Shown here: positions 38,263-45,789 of the stretch, in pieces
How the letters are laid out: each line of letters opens with the position of its first letter
Position numbering within the stretch: the stretch's first letter is position 1
Source of the DNA: a virus
IMG/VR virus record: IMGVR_UViG_3300034121_001426
Coordinates: 1 to 61,396 of that record
Length of the DNA: 61,396 nt
Direction: 5' to 3' (one strand)
Program-made: the position numbers and the translations under genes
The notes under the pieces: generated by a model
The model's database searches: none
What the model was told of the DNA's origin: nothing
The model's input: the letters and a program-made list of their open reading frames with translations, nothing else

Positions 38263-38913
38263 ATGAGATACGATGTTTTGCAATCCCCAGTTATTCAAGA
38301 AGGTGTTCACGATGTGGGCATTTTCAAGGCAGTGTTCATGGCTGGCAGCCCCGGCAGTGGCAAGAGTACTGTGAGAAGAATCCTATTTGGAGGCCTGGGC
38401 TTCAAAACTGTGGATGCTGATGAAATCCGTGCTGCCTGGATCAAGCTGGGCAGAGAAGGTGACTATCAGAAATATGGTGAGATTGTTCGCAAACAACGCC
38501 AGAGTTACATGGATCAAAGACTGGGCTTAATTTGGGACACCACTGCCTGGTGGTTGTCCAGCATCAAGGAAACCACTCATCAGCTACAGGACATGGGTTA
38601 TGATGTGGGCATGGTGCATGTGTGGACACCCTTGGATGTGGCCATGAACAGAGTAGCCAGCAGAGCTCATCTCACTGGGCGCGAAGTTCCCGAAGAGGAA
38701 ATAACCAAACGCTATCAGGCTCTCAAAGATAACACCAAACACTATGTGGAAATGTTTGGTGATCATTATTGGTTTGTGGATAACAGTGGTGAACAACCCA
38801 AGCTGGACAGAATACAAAGAAGTGTGCTGCGTTGGATTAAATCTCCGCCCAGCTCTCCCATTGCACAACAATGGATGGCTAGTCAAAAACTTGTTGGTCA
38901 ACCACCCAAATAA
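38263..38913 (+). CDS. P-loop kinase, zeta-toxin/PNK-like
   Basis: The 216-residue protein has Walker A 'FMAGSPGSGKSTVRRIL' (about 27-43), 'KTVDADEIRAAWIK' and a lid with Arg residues ('VASRAHLTGREVPEEEITKR'). This is the zeta-toxin/polynucleotide-kinase type of P-loop fold. No ribosome site precedes the ATG, which sits five bases from a perfect late box. Substrate unknown. Similar proteins are common in T4-like cyanophages and jumbo phages. Confidence 0.75.
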   Translation: MRYDVLQSPVIQEGVHDVGIFKAVFMAGSPGSGKSTVRRILFGGLGFKTVDADEIRAAWIKLGREGDYQKYGEIVRKQRQSYMDQRLGLIWDTTAWWLSSIKETTHQLQDMGYDVGMVHVWTPLDVAMNRVASRAHLTGREVPEEEITKRYQALKDNTKHYVEMFGDHYWFVDNSGEQPKLDRIQRSVLRWIKSPPSSPIAQQWMASQKLVGQPPK

Positions 38914-38916
38914 TCA

Positions 38917-39915
38917 CTACCAAGGGTTTGGATCGTTGCCTTCCAGGTAGCGATCAATAATATATTGTTTCCATTGATCCAATCTCAGGGCCCAATATTC
39001 GCCATTGATGAGAATTTCTCTGCCATCTATCATGGCATTTTCCAGATCGTCTGATCTGGGTTCCAGGTGGTTCATGATAGCCTCATCTGAGAGCAAATCC
39101 TCTTTGGTTTTGTTGAACTCATCTGGTAATTTTAGAGGATTGCCATCGTTGAAATTGTTCTGGATTTCCCAAAACACATCATCATCATAATTGTACCCAC
39201 TGATTTCCTTGCCCAGGGGAGTATCTCGCCATTCCGGCACATTATCCATCAACCAATTTCTCAATGAGATCATGAAATTGTCCTGCCAGCCAGCACCCAC
39301 AAGTGAATCATAACTGCTGAGTATCAAATCCCCGACATTTGTGGTGAGCACATGAACTCCATTCTTGGGAAAAATACAATATATGTGGCTACCATAATTA
39401 CTGGCAAAATCACGACTGGTGGTGGTGAAAATGCTGTTGCTTCTCAGTGCTTGGAAGCCATGGTTTCTCAGAGCTTGATCCAGTCTGTTGCTGATCTCTG
39501 TTCTGCTGTCCTTGGGTGCTCTGTCTTCTCTGCTGCGACCTTCAAAAACACTCACATCTGTTCTCAACCCTCTGTACAACATTTTGCCAGTGACTTTCAT
39601 CACAGGCAGGAAGTCACTGCACTCTCTGTCCAGAATGGCAAACATTCTGGTCATACCGTTGTCAGGACGCAGTTGCATGCGTTGCAAATAGGACACCTTG
39701 AGATCAATGCGTTTCTTGAGTTTTTCCAGACTGTCCTGTAATTGTTGATCTTTCTGGAACATGCTGCTCAAACTTTCGCTGGATGCCAAACTGTCCAGCA
39801 GTTGATCAATTTTATTCTGGATGTCTTGTGCTCTGCGTAGAGATAGATCATCTCTGATTTTTTTCTCGCCAGGCTGCAGGAGAGAGGAGTTTTCCAAAAG
39901 ATCCCATAATTTCAT
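38917..39915 (-). CDS. Putative internal virion protein, ADP-ribosyltransferase-like family, copy 2
   Basis: Starts at 39915 (MKLWDLLENSS). After a coiled-coil region (about 30-95) come 'KMLYRGLRTDVSVFEGRSR', 'RAPKDSRTEISNRLD', 'HGFQALRSNSIFTTTSRDFA' and 'IYCIFPKNGVHVL'. The set R-G, P-K-D-S, S-N-S-I-F and I-F-P is shared with the 29720 protein, and more weakly with its neighbour at 39963. This is the best-preserved member for a test of ART activity. Late box just upstream. Confidence 0.6.
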   Translation of the reverse strand: MKLWDLLENSSLLQPGEKKIRDDLSLRRAQDIQNKIDQLLDSLASSESLSSMFQKDQQLQDSLEKLKKRIDLKVSYLQRMQLRPDNGMTRMFAILDRECSDFLPVMKVTGKMLYRGLRTDVSVFEGRSREDRAPKDSRTEISNRLDQALRNHGFQALRSNSIFTTTSRDFASNYGSHIYCIFPKNGVHVLTTNVGDLILSSYDSLVGAGWQDNFMISLRNWLMDNVPEWRDTPLGKEISGYNYDDDVFWEIQNNFNDGNPLKLPDEFNKTKEDLLSDEAIMNHLEPRSDDLENAMIDGREILINGEYWALRLDQWKQYIIDRYLEGNDPNPW

Positions 39916-39940
39916 TTTAAATTGCACCGCATGTTTGAAT

Positions 39941-39950
39941 TATTTATTTG
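39941..39950 (-). promoter_or_regulatory. Late promoter-like box (AAATAAATA)
   Basis: Minus-strand AAATAAATAATTC lies 26 bases upstream of the gene at 39915. Confidence 0.45.
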
Positions 39951-39962
39951 GATTGAGTTCAT

Positions 39963-40955
39963 TCAATCTTGGTTATAGATAAATGATTGTTCCAAAAACG
40001 TATTCCAAAGATCATACCTGAATGCCCAATATTCACCTCTGATGCGACACGTTTTGGAGGAAACAGTAAATTGATGGGCACTCAGTTGCTGTGGGTCAAA
40101 GGTGTTTATTATGGCCTGATCATTAATAAAATCAGTCAGGCTCTTGTCGAATTGTGGAGGGATCTTCCAACGATTACCTCTATAGGAGAATTCCATTTTC
40201 AATTGGTGAAAAATTTCTAGATAATTCTGTGCTTTGACAGCATTTCCTAGATCGTTATATCCTGATTCAGGGGTGTGGGATTTGACCCAAATTTTCAAGT
40301 CAAGAACGAATTCATCCAATTCTGACCGATCTGCAAAATTTCCCATAGTCAAGGGGAGATTGTTGTATTGGAGTATTTGGAATCCATTTTTGGGAAAAAT
40401 CACATAAGTGATGCCCCCAGCCCTCCTTGGATCCCACTGGTCTGTGGTGACCCACATGCTGTTGGTGAGGAAAGCAGTGTAACCTGAATTCTTGAGAGCT
40501 TGATCAAATGTTTGTGTGATTTCTGGAAAGTTAATTTTATCTGGTACAAGGTATTCCGCTTCTGGCTGCGCATGTGCGTCAAACACTGAATCTTGTTGTT
40601 GGATACTGGTATACAGTAGACGGTGGTTTTCCTTGATCAAATTGATCCACTCACTGCATTCCTGTTGCAGTATGGGTATGATTTTCTTTTGGCCCTGAGT
40701 GGGCTTATCACCCATTTTATGCAGGTAGGAAATTTTCAAATTGATTCGATTGATTAGTTTTTCCAACGCTGTTTGAAGTGCAGTGTCTTGTTGAAATCTG
40801 TCCTTGAGAATTACACTATCGTTAAATGCCTTGTTCAATTTACGTATTTTATCCAGTATTGCAGTCAAATCTCTAGTGGTGATGTCAGTTCTGGTGCGTT
40901 TTGCACCAGGTGGCATTGGTTGATCGAACGATTGTTCAAATAGATCTAGTAATTT
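39963..40955 (-). CDS. Putative internal virion protein, diverged copy 3 of the family
   Basis: Starts at 40955 (MKLLDLFEQSFDQP). It shares with copy 2 the N-terminal motif, the helical region and 'QALKNSGYTAFLTNSMWVTT', 'ITYVIFPKNGFQIL'. The Arg-Gly strand has become 'LLYTSIQQQ' and S-N-S-I-F has become T-N-S-M-W, so predicted transferase residues are lost. It may be a structural or inactive paralogue produced by tandem duplication with 38917. Confidence 0.6.
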   Translation of the reverse strand, partial: KLLDLFEQSFDQPMPPGAKRTRTDITTRDLTAILDKIRKLNKAFNDSVILKDRFQQDTALQTALEKLINRINLKISYLHKMGDKPTQGQKKIIPILQQECSEWINLIKENHRLLYTSIQQQDSVFDAHAQPEAEYLVPDKINFPEITQTFDQALKNSGYTAFLTNSMWVTTDQWDPRRAGGITYVIFPKNGFQILQYNNLPLTMGNFADRSELDEFVLDLKIWVKSHTPESGYNDLGNAVKAQNYLEIFHQLKMEFSYRGNRWKIPPQFDKSLTDFINDQAIINTFDPQQLSAHQFTVSSKTCRIRGEYWAFRYDLWNTFLEQSFIYNQD

Positions 40956-40985
40956 CATTGGCATCAATTCCAATAACTGTTTGGT

Positions 40986-40994
40986 GTATTTAGA
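40986..40994 (-). promoter_or_regulatory. Late promoter-like box (CTAAATAC)
   Basis: TCTAAATAC on the minus strand lies about 31 bases upstream of the gene at 40955. Confidence 0.45.
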
Positions 40995-41000
40995 TGGCGA

Positions 41001-41024
41001 AAGCGATGATTTGCATCATCGCTT
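41001..41024. terminator. Hairpin downstream of bS21 gene
   Basis: A perfect 10-bp stem (aagcgatgat/atcatcgctt) with TTGC loop lies between the bS21 gene and the next transcription unit; T-run weak. Confidence 0.5.
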
Positions 41025-41111
41025 TTGACACCAACATTGAGGGAGGGATCATGGGCTTAATTTGGGCCACCTCCTTATCATGTTATCTGGATCCCTCTCC
41101 CAATTTTCAGC

Positions 41112-41342
41112 TTATGCCCAGGGATCCAATATGGCTTTTTTTCGCAACCAACGAATTCTGGCTTCAGCTTTTTTGCGGCGGCGCTTGGTGGTGGGCTTTT
41201 CATAAAACCTACGCTTGCGCAACTCTTTGGTAATACCTTCCTGATTCATTAGCCTCTTGAGGCGGCTCAATGCACCTTCCAGGTTACCATTCATAACTCT
41301 AACAAAAAGTCCCTTTTTGTTAAAAGTATATTGATCGTCCAT
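41112..41342 (-). CDS. rpsU: Ribosomal protein bS21 homologue
   Basis: The 76-residue protein shows the bS21 pattern: 'RVMNGNLEGALSRLKRLMNQ' followed by 'ELRKRRFYEKPTTKRRRKKA' and a basic C-terminus 'RIRWLRKKA'. bS21 sits at the anti-Shine-Dalgarno region of the 30S platform, and phage copies may alter which messages are started. Length matches bacterial S21 (about 70). The gene is a single-gene unit ending in a hairpin. Confidence 0.93.
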   Translation of the reverse strand: MDDQYTFNKKGLFVRVMNGNLEGALSRLKRLMNQEGITKELRKRRFYEKPTTKRRRKKAEARIRWLRKKAILDPWA

Positions 41343-41404
41343 GTTGTATTACCTTCTACTGAACAAACATAGTGTAGAGGATTAGGATGATTACGTCAAA
41401 ATTA

Positions 41405-42127
41405 TTAGCTGATTTTGTTTTCCAACATGCCCATGTAGGCATCATAATTGTGCCCTGGCCAGGTGTGAAATCCATTCTTGGGAGTGGTTCTAAACTGATC
41501 CCAGAATCCACTGCCCATGATGTGAGCATTGAACATTTCCATGACATTTTGTTCAGTGTCATTGAGGTGATTCATGCTATGATTGATTTCCTTCACCATT
41601 TCAATGCCTGGTTCTCCACCATATGTGGCATTGGCTGGCAGTCTCTGCCTGCGTGGCTTCTTGCCGCGATAGAGACTTTCTATGTCGCCGCCTTTGAATA
41701 TGTCAGTTTTGTACCAGTTGGGCTTGCCACCAGCATCCTGCACATATTCAATCACCACTGTGTCAATCATGCCAGCCCATTTGGGTTGATTGAGTATGGA
41801 TTTCATGTTGCCCCACACATCCTGATCAAAACCATTTATGTAGAGCACATTGCCTTGCCCGTGACCCACACCTGTGCGCCACTTGGCACCCTTGTCCCAG
41901 ACAATTCTCAGGATGCCTTGCTTGTAGGCTTCCCAGAGTGCTCTCACAGGTTTGTTTTGAATATAGTCAGGCAATCCCAACTGATGCTGATGCTTCACCA
42001 GCCAGTCTCTGTGATTGCGTTCGGGTGTGATATCCACCAGCTTGTGGTTGATATAAAAATAGGCGTCGCCCAGTTCTGCTGGGCGAGCGCCTGATTGTTT
42101 AGCTTCTAGTAATTCCAAGATCTTCAT
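41405..42127 (-). CDS. Hypothetical protein with MKxxELLE N-terminus, 240 aa
   Basis: Begins MKILELLEAKQSGARP, the same kind of N-terminal motif as the genes at 29720, 38917 and 39963. The rest is soluble ('YIQNKPVRALWEAYKQGILR', 'GHGQGNVLYINGFDQDVW', 'MIDTVVIEYVQDAGG') with no known motif. The start codon sits five bases after a TAAATA box with no ribosome site, so a leaderless late message is likely. Probable virion protein. Confidence 0.6.
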   Translation of the reverse strand: MKILELLEAKQSGARPAELGDAYFYINHKLVDITPERNHRDWLVKHQHQLGLPDYIQNKPVRALWEAYKQGILRIVWDKGAKWRTGVGHGQGNVLYINGFDQDVWGNMKSILNQPKWAGMIDTVVIEYVQDAGGKPNWYKTDIFKGGDIESLYRGKKPRRQRLPANATYGGEPGIEMVKEINHSMNHLNDTEQNVMEMFNAHIMGSGFWDQFRTTPKNGFHTWPGHNYDAYMGMLENKIS

Positions 42128-42131
42128 AGAG

Positions 42132-42140
42132 TTATTTATT
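42132..42140 (-). promoter_or_regulatory. Late promoter box (AATAAATA), leaderless spacing
   Basis: Minus-strand AATAAATA is followed by ACTCT and then the ATG at 42127: exactly five bases. Confidence 0.55.
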
Positions 42141-42159
42141 GGCTCTATGAGGGAAATTC

Positions 42160-42240
42160 CTACTTGCTGTTCACTGCGATGGCTGTGACACTGTTGAAGG
42201 GGCTGCCATCAAGCAGCTTGGTGCTCCACACAAGGTAGAC
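42160..42240 (-). pseudogene. Orphaned original 3' end of creA
   Basis: On the minus strand this segment reads 'VYLVWSTKLLDGSPFNSVTA' then 'IAVNSK' and a stop, matching the end of the intact creA gene ('VYLVWSTKLIDGSPFNSVTA') 0.8 kb away, but with quite different codons. It has no start and no 5' part. HEG2 separates the two copies. Confidence 0.85.
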
Positions 42241-42244
42241 CTGG

Positions 42245-42252
42245 TATAAATA
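42245..42252 (+). promoter_or_regulatory. Perfect T4 late promoter TATAAATA before HEG2
   Basis: TATAAATA lies 43 bases upstream of the HEG2 ATG at 42296. Confidence 0.65.
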
Positions 42253-42295
42253 GTTTATTACATGTGTAATAGACAAGACAAAGGAGAGGAGACAT

Positions 42296-43024
42296 ATGTT
42301 CCTGCAGAACAAATATACTAAATGGTATTTCAATATTGTGAATAATGCTCAAGGTCGCAATAGATCAGATCTTGCATTGCCCATGGAACGACATCACATT
42401 ATACCAGATTGTATGCATCTGAATAGAAGACGCCACGGACCACCAGGGACTGTTCGGGGAAATCCAAATAACCCCAACAATTTAGTTTATCTAACCATTA
42501 AAGAACACTTCTTATGCCACTGGCTATTGACTAAAATGGTTGATTCACAATATCTCAGACCGATGCATTATGCACTCCATAGGATGACATTTTGTCGTAG
42601 ATCTAATACCAGGCTCATTGCAGGCTGGCAGGTCTGTAAAGCTAGAACGGCGATTCTTGCAGCAACAGTTGGACGCTCTCTATCAGAGGAAACAAAAAAG
42701 AAGATTAGCGCCTCCAAGATTGGTAAACGCAAAGGTCTTAAGCAATCACCAGATCATGTTCAAAAAAGAGCTAACTCTCTTAAAGGAAAGGCTAAATCAG
42801 CAGAACATAAATCGAATATATCTCAATCGAAAATGGGCAAGACATCATATATTCGAACAGATGAGACCAAGGAAAAAAATAGGAAATCCAGGATTGGAGC
42901 GGCAAAAGATTACAAATGGTGGAATGACGGAACTAAATCTACCTTATGTCCCGTTTGTCCAGGAGATGGGTGGAGTCAAGGACGATTTAAGGCGATTTCA
43001 AAGGAACTGCGGTTACCGAATTAA
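42296..43024 (+). CDS. HNH homing endonuclease with NUMOD3 repeats, HEG2
   Basis: The 242-residue protein has an HNH core: 'MERHHIIPDCMHLNRRRHGP', then 'NNPNNLVYLTIKEHFLCHWL'. NUMOD3-type repeats follow ('LSEETKKKISASKIGKRKG', 'KSAEHKSNISQSKMGKT') and the C-terminal module 'YKWWNDGTKSTLCPVCPGDG'. AAAGGAG precedes the ATG. Its last 38 bases overlap the 3' end of creA on the other strand, and the displaced creA end lies on its 5' side, so creA is the probable homing target. Confidence 0.88.
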   Translation: MFLQNKYTKWYFNIVNNAQGRNRSDLALPMERHHIIPDCMHLNRRRHGPPGTVRGNPNNPNNLVYLTIKEHFLCHWLLTKMVDSQYLRPMHYALHRMTFCRRSNTRLIAGWQVCKARTAILAATVGRSLSEETKKKISASKIGKRKGLKQSPDHVQKRANSLKGKAKSAEHKSNISQSKMGKTSYIRTDETKEKNRKSRIGAAKDYKWWNDGTKSTLCPVCPGDGWSQGRFKAISKELRLPN

Positions 43025-43451
43025 ATGGACTCCCATCTATCAGCTTGGTAGACCAGACCAAATACACTAACGATTTGCGGTCAGGGTCCCAAAACCTGCT
43101 CACTCTCATGGTTTTGAACAAGAAGCTGGTTTTCTCTGTGAAGATCACTTCACCCTTGCGGCTGCGATCAATTTCACCTTTGATCTTGATCTCACCAGTT
43201 GCACGGCAGGCAATACTGAAGCGGCTGGGATCTTCAGCAATGCCCAGTGCACCTGTGATGCCACCAGTTTCTGCACGGCTGATATAACAACTGACTCCAT
43301 CCACCTTGGGATCGTCAAACCGTTCCACAACCACCCTATCACCACTGCCCAGTATGCGCCAGGTGGTGGTTACTTCACCCACTTGCGTTTGGGCCAAGGC
43401 TGTGGTTGCAGCACACGCCAGAGCTGCAATAGCCAAAAACATGTTTTTCAT
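42987..43451 (-). CDS. creA: CreA family exported protein with replaced 3' end
   Basis: The 154-residue protein has a signal peptide (about 1-20, ending 'ALAQ') and the CreA pattern: 'GSGDRVVVERFDDPKVDGVS', 'CYISRAETGGITGALGIAED' and 'PSRFSIACRATGEIKIKG'. CreA is a periplasmic protein of unclear function. From about 43080 onward the codons change (TCG TTA GTG TAT TTG) relative to the 5' part, and a second, native-looking copy of the same end lies beyond HEG2. The gene is intact in frame. Confidence 0.88.
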   Translation of the reverse strand: MKNMFLAIAALACAATTALAQTQVGEVTTTWRILGSGDRVVVERFDDPKVDGVSCYISRAETGGITGALGIAEDPSRFSIACRATGEIKIKGEIDRSRKGEVIFTEKTSFLFKTMRVSRFWDPDRKSLVYLVWSTKLIDGSPFNSVTAVPLKSP

Positions 43452-43464
43452 GTGAGATGCTTTC

Positions 43465-44040
43465 TTACTTGACCACAGGCATCAGCAGCGCCTGGATGCT
43501 GTTGCCCTGCATGTTGGGCTCACGTTCCAGCTTGTGTTCACCCACAGCAGCCAGGAAGCGATTCATCACTTCCACACCCAGTTCACGATAGGCCATTTCT
43601 CTACCGCGAAACTTGATTACAACCTTGACCTTGCAACTGTCATCCAGGAAGCTGCGTGCATTGCGAGCCTTGATCTCAATATCATGCTCGTCAGTGACAG
43701 GTCGCAGTTGCACTTCCTTGATGTGAATTTCATTCTCTCGGTTCTTGCGAGCACGTTCCTTGGCTGCCTTCTTCTGCTCATACAGATACTTGTTGAGGTC
43801 CACAATCTTGGCAATCATGGGCTGCGCCTCAGTGTTGATTGCCACAAGATCCATGCCTTCCAGCCTGGCTCTGTTGAGCGCGTCATGTGTTGCCACAACA
43901 CCCAAGTTGCTGCCATCCTGTAGGATCAGGCGCACCTGAGGTGAGCGAATGCGTTCGTTAGCCAGAGTCTGTTCTAGTGCCATGGTAGATGGTTGGTCCT
44001 TTTTGTTTCGAATATGATTACTATATGGTATTTTCGCCAT
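43465..44040 (-). CDS. infC: Translation initiation factor IF-3
   Basis: The 191-residue protein is full-length IF-3: N-domain 'NERIRSPQVRLILQDGSNLG' and 'ALNRARLEGMDLVAINTEAQ', a Lys-rich linker ('YEQKKAAKERARKNRENEI') and C-domain 'KEVQLRPVTDEHDIEIKARN', 'KVKVVIKFRGREMAYRELG'. It controls start-codon selection and subunit dissociation. The ATG at 44040 overlaps the clpX stop (TGATG); an internal ATG at 43983 would also give a normal-length IF-3. Coupled to clpX. Confidence 0.93.
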   Translation of the reverse strand: MAKIPYSNHIRNKKDQPSTMALEQTLANERIRSPQVRLILQDGSNLGVVATHDALNRARLEGMDLVAINTEAQPMIAKIVDLNKYLYEQKKAAKERARKNRENEIHIKEVQLRPVTDEHDIEIKARNARSFLDDSCKVKVVIKFRGREMAYRELGVEVMNRFLAAVGEHKLEREPNMQGNSIQALLMPVVK

Positions 44041-45275
44041 CAGTCAACCACTTTTTCTGGATCTTTTTGTTCAATCACAGTGCTTTTGTTTACAATCAAT
44101 TTTTTCACTTGTTCCTGTTTGAGTTGGGGGATTAGATATTGGCTGTTGATGAGAATGCGCTCAATCACCCTACGCAGTCCTCGCGCACCAGTTCTGGTGC
44201 GGGTAACCTGACTGGCAATCTGATCCAGAGCCTCGTCTTCAAAAACCAGTTCAATGTTTTCCAGTTGAAACAGCTTTTGAAATTGCTTGGTAATGGCATT
44301 CTTGGGTTCCACCAAGATCCTTTTGAGAGTGGACTGATTGAGATCTTCAAAGGGCAGGATAACTGGGATACGACCAATCAATTCTGGAATCATGCCATAG
44401 GCAATCAGGTCTTCTGTTTCCACCTGCTGCACCAGTTGAAAACTCTTTTGTGCATCAGGAATCTTGAGATCACTGTTGAAGCCCATGCTGGTGGATTGAT
44501 CTTCCAAACGGGCTTCAATCACCTTGTTGAGTCCTTCAAAGGCACCACCCAGAATAAACAGGATGTTACGAGTGTTCATGCTGACAAATTCACCATTGGG
44601 ATTTTTTCTGCCACCAGCAGGCTGAAATTTAACGTCACTGCCTTCAATAATCTTGAGTAATGCCTGTTGCACTCCTTCACCGCTGACATCTCGGGTGGTG
44701 CTGACATTCTCGCCACTCTTGCGACCAATCTTGTCAATTTCATCCACAAAGATGATGCCCTTTTGAGCTTTTTCCAGATCATTTTCTGCTGCCTGAAACA
44801 GTCTGGTGAGACATTCTTCTGGATCCAGGCCCACATAACCAGTTTGGCTCAAACTGGTGGCGTCCACCACAGCAAAAGGCACATTGAGGATCTGGGCCAG
44901 AGTATTCACCATGTGAGACTTGCCCACACCACTGCTGCCAATCATGAGAATGTTGCTTTTGTCTATGGTTACACCATCCACCACTGGATGAGCCAGTCTC
45001 TTGAGATGGTTGTAGATGGCCACACCCAGGGTTTTTTTGGCCAGTGTTTGCCCAATCACGTGTTCATTTAGGTAATCTACAATCACTGGTGGGGTTAGAT
45101 TAATGTCTGACTGTGTGTGATCAGCAGCCTCTTCTGGAGGATGAATCACCTGACCACACAGATCAATGCACTCATTACAAATGAATGCACCATTGCCACT
45201 CACAAGAGTTTTCACTTGTGTTTGGTTTTTGTTACAAAAACTACAGGAGTGAATCATCTTGATGTTGGCTGTCAT
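44040..45275 (-). CDS. clpX: ClpX unfoldase
   Basis: The 411-residue protein has the N-terminal zinc-binding domain (C-S-F-C ... '[10 protein letters not shown]'), Walker A '[10 protein letters not shown]' (usually GPTGSGKT), Walker B '[16 protein letters not shown]', pore region after '[15 protein letters not shown]', sensor motifs and '[14 protein letters not shown]'. The ClpP-binding loop IGF is present as M-G-F ('STSMGFNSD'). It would unfold substrates for a ClpP chamber, host or phage. It lies in an operon with infC and starts by overlapping the gene at 45272. Confidence 0.95.
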   Translation of the reverse strand: MTANIKMIHSCSFCNKNQTQVKTLVSGNGAFICNECIDLCGQVIHPPEEAADHTQSDINLTPPVIVDYLNEHVIGQTLAKKTLGVAIYNHLKRLAHPVVDGVTIDKSNILMIGSSGVGKSHMVNTLAQILNVPFAVVDATSLSQTGYVGLDPEECLTRLFQAAENDLEKAQKGIIFVDEIDKIGRKSGENVSTTRDVSGEGVQQALLKIIEGSDVKFQPAGGRKNPNGEFVSMNTRNILFILGGAFEGLNKVIEARLEDQSTSMGFNSDLKIPDAQKSFQLVQQVETEDLIAYGMIPELIGRIPVILPFEDLNQSTLKRILVEPKNAITKQFQKLFQLENIELVFEDEALDQIASQVTRTRTGARGLRRVIERILINSQYLIPQLKQEQVKKLIVNKSTVIEQKDPEKVVD

Positions 45276-45727
45276 GATTGTTCTCCAACTACATGTTGTT
45301 TGACCAACTGTAGCAGCATGTGTTCAAAAATCATGCTGCTTTGATTATACAAGGGAATCTGGGCAAATTCTGCCAGGCTGTTGATGGTTTCATCACTGCC
45401 CACATGAACATATCTCAAACAGTGTGTGATGCTGCTGACAAGAGCAATATTGAATGCGTCTTGTGCATGAGCAATCACTGCATTCATATGAAAGTGATTG
45501 ATCCAGATCCAATCCACCTGTTCCTTGGTATAGGGCGGTGGTTCCACCACCATGTAAAATGCCCAGTCTGTGGTAGGATATAGATCCTGTACCAGAGAGA
45601 TGTAGTCCTGAGCCTGTGATTCACTGTGGGCCAACAGCATAACTTTCACTGTGTTGGCAGGAGGTAACCACACACTGGGATATGTAACCAGGTGACCATA
45701 TGTCATCTGACTCTTGTCAAAACTCAT
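45272..45727 (-). CDS. Hypothetical protein, 151 aa
   Basis: Its stop overlaps the clpX start (ATGA). The protein is an alpha/beta fold ('VKVMLLAHSESQAQDYISLV', 'WIWINHFHMNAVIAHAQDAF') with a C-terminal helix. Coupling to clpX raises the possibility of a Clp-linked or nucleotide-sensing role, but no motif shows it. Confidence 0.6.
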   Translation of the reverse strand: MSFDKSQMTYGHLVTYPSVWLPPANTVKVMLLAHSESQAQDYISLVQDLYPTTDWAFYMVVEPPPYTKEQVDWIWINHFHMNAVIAHAQDAFNIALVSSITHCLRYVHVGSDETINSLAEFAQIPLYNQSSMIFEHMLLQLVKQHVVGEQS

Positions 45728-45789
45728 TGTATCGCTAACCCCTCGTTGTTTGTACTAGAGTTTACTTGTTCAATGAGTTCTGTCAAAGC

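Noticed and set aside
42987-43024. creA/HEG2 overlap as a simple annotation error
   Set aside because: Both frames are sound to their stops and the CreA end matches the orphan copy in amino acids, so the overlap is real.
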